Shown piece by piece: positions 57,303-64,000 of a stretch of DNA of 64,000 nucleotides. A program made the position numbers and the translations under genes. Source of the stretch: Desmonostoc muscorum LEGE 12446 (GTDB taxonomy: Bacteria; Cyanobacteriota; Cyanobacteriia; Cyanobacteriales; Nostocaceae); contig NZ_JADEXS020000001.1 in NCBI RefSeq assembly GCF_015207005.2, forward strand, positions 5,156,001 to 5,220,000, read 5' to 3'. The notes beneath the pieces are model-generated. The model had not been told where the DNA came from. It saw only the letters and a program-made list of their open reading frames with translations, and did no database searches. Numbering within the stretch: the first letter of the stretch is position 1; each line of letters begins with the position of its first letter.

Positions 57303-58454
57303 CTAAAGATTTCTCAAAAACCTCGCTACCCCTTGCCAAATTGCAGCTGACTTTTTATTACTCCCACCACCCCGACTCAAATCTGACAAAGTAGGAAACG
57401 ATGCAGATTTAGCATAAGCCCCATTTCGCAAAACTTTCGCTAGGGCATGATTATTTTCTCGCAACCCTTCATAAAAAAAGAATACCTCACCTTGAATGCC
57501 AACTTGGCGATTGTATTCAATTGCCTGCACCAAATATTCTGGACTAATACAATAACTGCCAAGCTTCATCAGAATTCCTGGCGCTAACTTCGACAAGGTT
57601 GTATCAGTGAATTGTTGAGTTACCAGTTTATCAGCGATCGCCTGATAACTCCTAAAGTCACGGCGATAAATCTGGGGGTGAATTATATCGACTATTCCCC
57701 GCTTCAGCCATGTGGGTGAATCTTGCAGATATTCCTGAAAAGCCCAATCATGAATATTAGGTGCGATCGCTACTAATAAATTAGGATTCACTGCTTTGAC
57801 TTGCTGATAAAGATGCGCCCAGAAATCGGTGAGAATATCTGCACGCCACTGTAGCCATTGCCTATCCTTGGGATTTTGTGGTGGGTTGCGATTAAATTCC
57901 TGCCGATAGCGTGTTAAAGTTAGTTGATCGTAGCCACCTTCACAGGGGAATGCTGGCAAGCGATCGTCCCCTTGAATACCATCAACATCATAATTTTTTA
58001 CAACTTCTAACACTAAATTCAATAAGAATTCCTGCACTTGGGTGTCGAGGGCATTTAACCACTCAAAGCCGTTTTTATTGAGTAAATTACCATTGCGATC
58101 GCGCCCAGCCCATTGGGGTTTTTTCTGTAAAAGTATACCGCCATTTAAATTGTAAGAACTGGCAAAACCATATTCAAACCAAGGAATAACTTTCAAGCCA
58201 ACTCGCCGCGCCTCTACCACCACTTCTTCTAAAGGGTCGCGTCCTACAGACATAGGGTCAATTTCAACCCCAAAATTCTGTAGCATTGTCTGACTCGGAT
58301 ACAAAGTTACAGCCTGATTCCAAACAACGGGAAACACGACATTAAATCCCGTCTCAGCAAGAAAATCCATCGCCTCGGCAATGCGTTCCTTTGACCTGAG
58401 AACTTTACTATCAGTAGTAGTCAGCCAGATACCACGCGTTTCTATCATTGCCAT
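57303..58454 (-). CDS. Family 10-like glycoside hydrolase (GHL10)
   Basis: A 383-residue TIM-barrel protein of the GHL10/DUF187-type. Strand motifs are IETRGIWLTTTDSKVL, GFNVVFPVVWNQAVTLYP, GLKVIPWFEYGFAS, VDGIQGDDRLPAFP and IIHPQIYRRDF. The acidic residues in those loops (Asp in GDDR, Glu in FEYGF) are candidates for catalysis. No signal peptide is seen, so it may act in the cytosol. Substrate is unknown; a polysaccharide or cell-wall sugar is likely. Confidence 0.87.
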   Translation of the reverse strand: MAMIETRGIWLTTTDSKVLRSKERIAEAMDFLAETGFNVVFPVVWNQAVTLYPSQTMLQNFGVEIDPMSVGRDPLEEVVVEARRVGLKVIPWFEYGFASSYNLNGGILLQKKPQWAGRDRNGNLLNKNGFEWLNALDTQVQEFLLNLVLEVVKNYDVDGIQGDDRLPAFPCEGGYDQLTLTRYRQEFNRNPPQNPKDRQWLQWRADILTDFWAHLYQQVKAVNPNLLVAIAPNIHDWAFQEYLQDSPTWLKRGIVDIIHPQIYRRDFRSYQAIADKLVTQQFTDTTLSKLAPGILMKLGSYCISPEYLVQAIEYNRQVGIQGEVFFFYEGLRENNHALAKVLRNGAYAKSASFPTLSDLSRGGGSNKKSAAIWQGVARFLRNL

Positions 58455-58487
58455 TTTCAGAAACTAAAATTTTCTGCGCTGCACCCT

Positions 58488-59303
58488 CTAAACATTGACT
58501 AGCCGACGATACCGCGCCTGTATTATTGTATAAATCCCATAGGCAACCAAACCTAGCGCCACAATACCCAAGAGCCATGCTCCGTTAGGCTGTTGCGCTA
58601 GCGTCTGCAATGCTTCATCCAAACCTCCTGCGGCTGAGGCGTTGGACTGCCTTGCAGCTTCGATAAGAAACCAGCCGATAATACAAAATACTATACCTCG
58701 TGCCGCTAAACCAAATCTAGAAATCCTGATAACCCATTTGGCTTCTGTGTTGCTTAACTCAGTTAAATTGAGTTCTTTACGAAATTTGCCACTAAAAGCT
58801 TGATAAAACTGATAGAAGCCTAGAGCAATTATCAAGACTCCCACAGTTCCAACTAACCATTGACCAAAGGGTTGAGAAAGCAAACGTGCCGTCCAATCTT
58901 CGGTAGAATTACTATTTTTGCCGCTGTCTTTACCCATAACGATTTGTACAGCACTTAAGGCTAAACCTGCATAAATTACGCCATTAATTGCATAACCAAT
59001 TCGTATTGCTAAACCTTTGGCGTCGTTACCTTTATTTTCTGGGTCTTTAATTGCTTGTACAAAACGCCAAATTACATATCCAATCAAGCCAATTGCAATC
59101 AAAATTAGTAAAAACTTACCAAATGACTGATTGACAATTGTTTCGAGAGCGCCTTGGGTATCAGTTGTTTTACCACCCGTGCCAAAAGCCGCCTGTGTTG
59201 CCAGCAGTCCAACGATACCGTAAACTACTCCCTTAGAAACGTAGCCAAATCGTGCCAGTCGCTCAACCCAGGATGAGCGATGGTGTATTAATTGTTGTGT
59301 CAT
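58488..59303 (-). CDS. DUF1206 membrane protein
   Basis: A 271-residue protein with six hydrophobic segments arranged as three repeated pairs, each pair opening with a pattern like LARFGYVSKGVVYGIVGLLA, IRIGYAINGVIYAGLALSAV and ISRFGLAARGIVFCIIGWFL. This is the DUF1206 architecture. Function is unknown. Located in the cytoplasmic or thylakoid membrane. Single gene with its start 195 bases from the divergent hydrolase gene. Confidence 0.9.
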   Translation of the reverse strand: MTQQLIHHRSSWVERLARFGYVSKGVVYGIVGLLATQAAFGTGGKTTDTQGALETIVNQSFGKFLLILIAIGLIGYVIWRFVQAIKDPENKGNDAKGLAIRIGYAINGVIYAGLALSAVQIVMGKDSGKNSNSTEDWTARLLSQPFGQWLVGTVGVLIIALGFYQFYQAFSGKFRKELNLTELSNTEAKWVIRISRFGLAARGIVFCIIGWFLIEAARQSNASAAGGLDEALQTLAQQPNGAWLLGIVALGLVAYGIYTIIQARYRRLVNV

Positions 59304-59498
59304 ATTAGTTCAAAATAATTATGTCTATGTCTTAGCAATATATAGCCACAATTGACATCTACCTCAAGATAAATTCTCTAAGAGGTTTCCTAAGAATTGC
59401 TATTATCTACTGTCTTTCAATAGATGTTAAGCTACTCAAAATAATATTAAAGGTAGTATTATTATTTAGTACTTTATAAGGTTGAAATTGTATTAGTT

Positions 59499-60362
59499 AT
59501 GTCTGTAATAGAATCTTCTTGGAAACACGAATATATAACTACCAATGGCGTGAAACTACATTACGTCACCCAAGGTGAAGGTCCCTTGATGTTGATGTTG
59601 CATGGTTTTCCTGAATTTTGGTACTCTTGGCGGCATCAAATACCAGAATTTGCCCAAGATTTTAAAGTCGTCGCTATTGACTTGCGTGGTTACAACGATA
59701 GTGATAAGCCGACAGAACAATCAGCTTATGTCATGGATGAATTTATCAAAGATGTTGAGGGAGTAATTAAAGGATTAGGATATGAAAAATGTGTTTTAGT
59801 TGGACATGATTGGGGAGGAGCGATCGCTTGGAGTTTTGCCTATGCTCATCCCGAAGCGATCGAGCGATTAATTATCCTTAACTTGCCTCATCCTGCTAAA
59901 TTTGCCCAAGGCTTACGCACTCCCCAACAATTGCTACGTAGTTATTACATCTTTATTTTTCAACTCCCGTGGATACCAGAATTACTTTTGCAATCTTCAG
60001 ATTACCAAGCAATTGAAACAGCTTTTCAAGGCACAGCAATTAATAAGAGCGCTTTCACACAAGCAGATATTAATGCGTATAAAGATGCTGCTGCAAAACG
60101 CGGTGCCCTCACAGGAATGTTGAACTATTACCGCAACATTTTTGGGCAGAGAATCCTAAATCCAAATTGGGGAATTCTGGAAGTGCCAACGCTGATGATT
60201 TGGGGGGAAAATGACACTGCACTCGGCAAGGAACTAACCTACGACACCGCAGCCTATGTCAAAGACTTTCAAATCAAGTACATTCCCAATTGTGGCCATT
60301 GGGTGCAACAAGAACAGCCAGAGTTAGTTAATCAGTATATGGCAGAATTTCTCAGGAGTTAG
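59499..60362 (+). CDS. Alpha/beta hydrolase, epoxide hydrolase-like
   Basis: A 287-residue alpha/beta hydrolase. The oxyanion region is HGFPEFWYSWRHQIPEFA, the nucleophile is Asp in VGHDWGGAIAW (about residue 105), the acid lies in IWGENDTALG and the His in NCGHWVQQEQPE. An Asp nucleophile and the HGFPEFW motif point to epoxide hydrolase or haloalkane dehalogenase-type chemistry rather than an esterase. No signal peptide. The natural substrate is unknown. Confidence 0.9.
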   Translation: MSVIESSWKHEYITTNGVKLHYVTQGEGPLMLMLHGFPEFWYSWRHQIPEFAQDFKVVAIDLRGYNDSDKPTEQSAYVMDEFIKDVEGVIKGLGYEKCVLVGHDWGGAIAWSFAYAHPEAIERLIILNLPHPAKFAQGLRTPQQLLRSYYIFIFQLPWIPELLLQSSDYQAIETAFQGTAINKSAFTQADINAYKDAAAKRGALTGMLNYYRNIFGQRILNPNWGILEVPTLMIWGENDTALGKELTYDTAAYVKDFQIKYIPNCGHWVQQEQPELVNQYMAEFLRS

Positions 60363-60820
60363 GCTAACAGTATTTGTTAAGCTAAGCTGCCTAGATGTTA
60401 CATTTTGTCTTCAAAAGCGTCATTAGTCATTGGTCATTGGTCGTTTGCAAATGACCGATGACCAACGACTAATGACAAAGGGTAACCTCACGAGTTAAGC
60501 TGCAACTTAAATGGGTAATACCTAACTAAACTAAAGCGTTAATTTTTCAAGTATAAATACTTATTAATCCAGCAAAACTCAGACGGTTGGCATAAGCTTT
60601 TCAAAAGATTTAACACTAATTTAACAGCAGTGGATTTTCAGAGTTTATTCGCGTAAAATAGCCAAAAATTAGAATAAATTGCATTTGTTGTGTTTCTATC
60701 ATCCTTGCTTCGATATCACAACAAACTTGTTAGGTCAATCTGTAACCTGAAGAAGTTTGGTGAGATAATAGAACTGTGAGGTAAAGAACGGACGCAACTT
60801 GATAATCAAGGGGGAAAATT
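60363..60820. other. Intergenic region with long imperfect hairpin
   Basis: About 460 bases. At 60419-60476 GTCATTAGTCATTGGTCATT and its near-inverse form a ~28-bp imperfect stem of tandem heptamers, possibly terminating the hydrolase transcript. The following AT-rich ~340 bases should include the promoter of the pentapeptide gene. No gene is seen. Confidence 0.55.
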
Positions 60821-61276
60821 ATGAAACTCCAGCTATTAGCGGCCACAGCCTTAGCAACTCCCCTATTTTTCATTAGCTCGGTTAGAGCTGAGAATCCGCA
60901 GGACTTACAAAAGCTGCTTTCTACTGGGGAATGTATCCAGTGTGATCTATCGGGAGCCAACCTTAGTGGCGCTCATTTAATTGGTGCTGACTTAAGAGGA
61001 GCTAAACTCCAAGGAGCCAACCTTGTAGAGGCTAACCTAGAAGGTGCAGACTTAACTGGTGCTAACTTGGCGGGTGCTAACTTAACATCAGCATATGTCA
61101 CCAATGTGAATATGAAGCAAGCCAATCTCGATCGCGTAAATTTTACTCGCGCGACGATTCACGATTCTAATGTGTATAAAGCATCAATGAACGATCTCAA
61201 TCTCACTGATGCCGAAATATTTAACACTGGAATCGGTATTGGTGGAGAAGATGCCGAGATTCCCGATTGGAAATAG
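60821..61276 (+). CDS. Secreted pentapeptide repeat protein
   Basis: A 151-residue protein with a signal peptide (KLQLLAATALATPLFFISSV, cleavage near VRA). Mature residues about 45-135 are pentapeptide repeats of the A(D/N)LxG type (SGANLSGAHLIGADLRGAKL), enough for about four turns of a right-handed beta helix. A Cys pair (ECIQCDL) precedes the repeats. Exported pentapeptide proteins are common in cyanobacteria, and functions are mostly unknown. GGGGGAAA-like sequence upstream of the ATG may be the ribosome binding site. Confidence 0.9.
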   Translation: MKLQLLAATALATPLFFISSVRAENPQDLQKLLSTGECIQCDLSGANLSGAHLIGADLRGAKLQGANLVEANLEGADLTGANLAGANLTSAYVTNVNMKQANLDRVNFTRATIHDSNVYKASMNDLNLTDAEIFNTGIGIGGEDAEIPDWK

Positions 61277-61401
61277 GTTCAACTAAGTAGGCAGGTTCAA
61301 ATAAACACAACAAAAGTTTTTGCAGATTTTTAATCAAAGAAACTAGCTGTTTGCAAGCATTTTCCCTAGACCTGCCCCTACAAAAATATTAAGATAAATA
61401 A

Positions 61402-61456
61402 AACCTTCTGCCTTGTAATTACTTCAACATGATAAGGGCAGAGGGATTTTTTTATT
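61402..61456 (+). terminator. Terminator downstream of the pentapeptide gene
   Basis: CCTTCTGCCTT pairs with AAGGGCAGAGGG across a 21-base loop, followed by ATTTTTTTATT. Position is about 125 bases after the stop codon. Confidence 0.7.
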
Positions 61457-61609
61457 AGCAAAAGATTTACAATTAGTAATTATTGTTTAATAACTGTCTT
61501 AAATGTTTTCACTAATCTGCTTAACTGTCTTATTATTCTTCAAATAATTACTCAACTGTTGACTTAATTGCTTTAGTCTAGGTATTGCTTTTTTTCTTTA
61601 ATAGTCCAG

Positions 61610-61789
61610 TCAGGTCAGCCAGCCAATCAGCTTTTTTTGATCGCAGATGGCAAGGTGAACAAGATTGGTGTTGGTAAGTATGACGAGCAGGCTCTGTTGG
61701 ATATCCTAGCTGAGGGTGATTATTTTGGCGATCGCGCCTTGGTGGAGTCAGAAAGCAGTTGGAAAGTTCACGATCAAAGCTATAAATAA
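61610..61789 (+). pseudogene. Remnant of a cyclic-nucleotide-binding domain
   Basis: An open stretch without a credible start reads QLFLIADGKVNKIGVG, YDEQALLDILAEGDYFGDRA and LVESESSWKVHDQ, ending in TAA. EGDYFGDRALVESES resembles the phosphate-binding cassette of cNMP-binding domains, and KVNKIGVGKY recalls domains attached to family 2B encapsulin shells and the cnb gene beside 2-methylisoborneol synthase. Only ~55 residues remain, with no upstream or downstream coding sequence. I take it as a decayed fragment. Confidence 0.6.
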
Positions 61790-61818
61790 GGGTATTGTCA
61801 CAAATTGACAATACCCTC
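61785..61818 (-). terminator. Terminator of metK
   Basis: AGGGTATTGTCA (61789-61800) and TGACAATACCCT (61806-61817) form a 12-bp perfect stem. On the minus strand it is followed by TTATTTAT. It lies 40 bases past the metK stop. Confidence 0.8.
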
Positions 61819-61855
61819 AGATAAACAAGCTAATTTTTTCTAGTAACGTACAAGT

Positions 61856-63127
61856 TTAAGTTAATGCTTGAGCTGCTGCCGAAAGTAACTCATTTGCTGC
61901 TTGCTTCAACAATTCGGCTTTATCAGTCTGTTCCCAAGGCAAGTCTAAATCACTCCGCCCAAAGTGACCGTAAGCCGCGACGTCCTGATAAAAACGTCCG
62001 CCTCGTTCACTTGGTAAGTTACGTAGTTTGAAAGTATGGATAATCCCCGCTGGGCGCAGTTCAAAGTGCTGCTTAATTAATTCCAGCAAGGTTTCTTCAT
62101 CCACTTTGCCAGTGCCAAAGGTATCCACTAGGATGCTGGTTGGCCGCGCTACACCGATAGCATAAGAAAGTTGGATTTCAACTTTTTCTGCCAACCCGGC
62201 AGCGACAATATTCTTCGCTACATAGCGAGCCGCATAAGCCGCAGAACGGTCTACCTTGGTGGGGTCTTTGCCCGAAAAAGCACCGCCACCATGTCGTGAA
62301 TATCCACCGTAGGTATCAACGATTATTTTCCGTCCTGTCAGACCAGAGTCTCCTTGAGGACCACCAACAACAAATTTGCCAGTGGGATTGACTAAAAAGC
62401 GTGTTTCCTCATTTGGCTTAATGTCGATGTCGCCAAAAACAGGTTCAACTACAGCTGACCACAGGTCTTGTTTAATTTTGGCTTGTACCGCCGCGTCATC
62501 TGTGATTTCCCCAATACTGGCTGTATGTTGGGTGGAAATCAAGATAGTATCAATGCCTACAGCACGTCCATCTTCGTAAACTACAGTTACTTGGGTTTTG
62601 CCGTCAGGACGTAGGTATGGCAATTCACCTGTTTTGCGAACTGCTGCCAATCGGCGAGCAATACGGTGAGCCAGACTGATGGGCAAGGGCATCAATTCTG
62701 GTGTTTCGTTGCTGGCAAAGCCAAACATTATACCTTGATCGCCAGCGCCAATTTTGTCGAATTGTTCATCACTATCTTGCTGGCGGGTTTCTTGGGCGGT
62801 GTTGACGCCTTGGGCAATATCAGGTGATTGTTCGTCTAAAGCTAGCAGAACGCTGGTGCTGTTGGCAGAAAAGCCGTTATCAGCATTGGTATAGCCGATT
62901 TCGGCAATTTTCTTGCGGGCGAGATTGACGAAATTCACATTGGCTTTGGTGGTGATTTCGCCTGTGATTAGCACTAAACCAGTATTAACTACTACTTCAG
63001 CGGCAACACGGCTACTGGGGTCTTGTGTCAGTAGGGCATCAAGAATGGTATCAGAAATCTGATCGCAGATTTTATCTGGATGACCTTCAGTGACTGACTC
63101 GGAGGTAAATAAATATCGACGAGACAA
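61856..63127 (-). CDS. metK: S-adenosylmethionine synthase
   Basis: A 423-residue enzyme that makes S-adenosylmethionine from methionine and ATP. It begins [20 protein letters not shown] with the ATP-binding His, has [12 protein letters not shown] (hexapeptide GAGDQG, substrate loop) and [19 protein letters not shown]. Length is slightly above E. coli's 384 because of cyanobacterial insertions. AGGAGGAA just upstream of the ATG is a strong ribosome binding site. Its terminator hairpin is at 61785-61818. Confidence 0.98.
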   Translation of the reverse strand: MSRRYLFTSESVTEGHPDKICDQISDTILDALLTQDPSSRVAAEVVVNTGLVLITGEITTKANVNFVNLARKKIAEIGYTNADNGFSANSTSVLLALDEQSPDIAQGVNTAQETRQQDSDEQFDKIGAGDQGIMFGFASNETPELMPLPISLAHRIARRLAAVRKTGELPYLRPDGKTQVTVVYEDGRAVGIDTILISTQHTASIGEITDDAAVQAKIKQDLWSAVVEPVFGDIDIKPNEETRFLVNPTGKFVVGGPQGDSGLTGRKIIVDTYGGYSRHGGGAFSGKDPTKVDRSAAYAARYVAKNIVAAGLAEKVEIQLSYAIGVARPTSILVDTFGTGKVDEETLLELIKQHFELRPAGIIHTFKLRNLPSERGGRFYQDVAAYGHFGRSDLDLPWEQTDKAELLKQAANELLSAAAQALT

Positions 63128-63332
63128 AGGTAGTTCCTCCTTCTTTGTGTATTTTCGCTGACTAAATGTGGGTATTTAGTTGAGCTACCTAATTTATGAA
63201 ATCATAACAATATTTATACTTAAGTCGTTAGTCTCTTGTGAAGATTGATCAAAACTACTAACTACAGTTAAGAATCTGTAAAGAAAATAGAATTTGCACG
63301 AATTATTTTCTGCCAAAAATGTTTTTAACAAT

Positions 63333-63366
63333 ACAAAAAAAGCGGGGCACTCCGAAAAGTGCCCCT
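63333..63366 (-). terminator. Terminator of prk
   Basis: On the minus strand, GGGGCACT, loop TTTCGG, AGTGCCCC, then GCTTTTTTT. A textbook hairpin plus T run, about 30 bases past the prk stop. Confidence 0.88.
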
Positions 63367-63393
63367 GCAAGCTTTGACACAAACACTGCTGCT

Positions 63394-64000
63394 TTAAACC
63401 TGAACTGCTAACTTTGCTTCCGTAGCTGTCAAGCGCTCATAGGCAGCACGCATTTTCAAACCAGTAAGCACTTGGAAGAAACCAGTACCATTATTGGAAC
63501 CAGGATACTCGCGGTGCTGGAGTAATAAGTGAGTCAATTCACCCTGATATTTAGTGGATGTATTGCTGAGATGGGTTTCGATGTAAATTACTTCTTCCAA
63601 GTTGTCAAATTGACCATCTACCTCTAGTACTGAGACATAGCGACCGTAGTAAACATCTGAACCGTAGTACAGTTGCATACCAGGGTAGGAACAGGTCAAT
63701 TTGCGTCCACAGGGAGTCCAATTAATTGTTGACCCTTCATCAAATAGGTAGGTTGGCTCAAAGCCTTCCTTACCTTCCCGCTGGAGCATACGTACCCGTA
63801 AGACTCGACGCTCAGTGTCGTTTTTGATCAAGTTTGTGGGTAATACCTGAAGAACTACGTCAGCAAATTCTCTTTGTGGTTCAATAAACTTTTCAAAGTC
63901 AGGTTTACGGGAATTGATTTGTGCTAAAACATCTTCGTAACGATGACCGCGTTCAGCCATATCTCGCTGGATTTTCCAGGCAATTTTGACTTCATCACTA
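63394..64000 (-). CDS. prk: Phosphoribulokinase, C-terminal part (runs off the window)
   Basis: The last ~202 residues of the Calvin cycle kinase that turns ribulose 5-phosphate into ribulose bisphosphate. The frame continues past an internal Met at 63960 to the window edge (DEVKIAWKIQRDMAERGHRY), so the true start lies beyond position 64000. The conserved C-terminal block GELTHLLLQHREYPGSNNGT and GFFQVLTGLKMR is present, and a Cys pair for redox control would be in the missing N-terminus and in PCGRKLTCSYPGM. The C-terminus is intact and followed by a clear terminator. Confidence 0.95.
   Translation of the reverse strand, partial: SDEVKIAWKIQRDMAERGHRYEDVLAQINSRKPDFEKFIEPQREFADVVLQVLPTNLIKNDTERRVLRVRMLQREGKEGFEPTYLFDEGSTINWTPCGRKLTCSYPGMQLYYGSDVYYGRYVSVLEVDGQFDNLEEVIYIETHLSNTSTKYQGELTHLLLQHREYPGSNNGTGFFQVLTGLKMRAAYERLTATEAKLAVQV

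Noticed and set aside
61578..61811. Minus-strand 77-codon frame after metK
   Set aside because: It is the antisense of the cNMP-domain remnant and contains the metK terminator.

Overview
The window comes from a filamentous, Nostoc/Anabaena-type cyanobacterium. The evidence is the set of photosynthesis genes (psbK, psbM, a Ycf20-like protein, phosphoribulokinase, flavodiiron proteins, bicarbonate-type ABC transporter), a kaiABC cluster with a short KaiA, many copies of the HIP1 octamer GCGATCGC, and a dense load of short tandem repeats, palindromes and MITE-like elements typical of Nostocales genomes.

Layout. 0.2-4.7 kb: small housekeeping and unknown genes (SDR, S4-domain protein, GNAT). 4.7-14 kb: a TolC-type outer membrane protein, the clock genes kaiC, kaiB and kaiA on the minus strand, and a divergent CBS-domain hybrid histidine kinase with degenerate receivers. 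14-21 kb: an ArnT-like glycosyltransferase, a lipoprotein, Ycf20-like protein, glycerate kinase, and an uncharacterised membrane/secreted pair. 21-24.8 kb: a TPR-trypsin-like protease, a 21-bp tandem array, nested MITEs and a PD-(D/E)XK nuclease-like protein. 24.9-31.6 kb: amino acid ABC transporter, lipB, ribosome hibernation factor, peroxiredoxin Q and a membrane acyltransferase-like protein. 31.7-45 kb: an inorganic-carbon/electron-valve locus, all on the minus strand: cmpA, cmpB, flv4, an sll0218-like gene, flv2, cmpC, cmpD. 45.7-64 kb: argJ, gatB, usp, psbM, ferredoxin, psbK, tgt, cobS, comF, DUF1206, epoxide-hydrolase-like enzyme, pentapeptide protein, metK and the 3' part of prk.

The most striking region is 31.7-45 kb. 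The flv4-sll0218-flv2 operon lies inside the bicarbonate transporter cluster, and flv2 is broken by two independent insertion sequences. Removing an IS701-type element with its 4-bp duplication and an ISAzo13-like element with its 3-bp duplication restores a continuous 578-codon frame of the right length. The ISAzo13-like element needs a -1 frameshift on an A8 run, carries a perfect hairpin just inside each end, and has Fur-box-like palindromes there; a similar palindrome lies upstream of flv4.

Other non-genic structure: a 206-bp MITE in two copies, a TA-flanked (IS630-type) MITE in two copies with different hairpin cargo, two minisatellites with 21-bp periodicity, a 20-bp palindrome placed just after stop codons, in-frame repeat insertions in a glycosyltransferase, and a remnant of a cyclic-nucleotide-binding domain. 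I see no rRNA, tRNA or CRISPR array. I did not identify an entirely new system; the nested cmp/flv locus and the repeat biology are the parts most worth following up.
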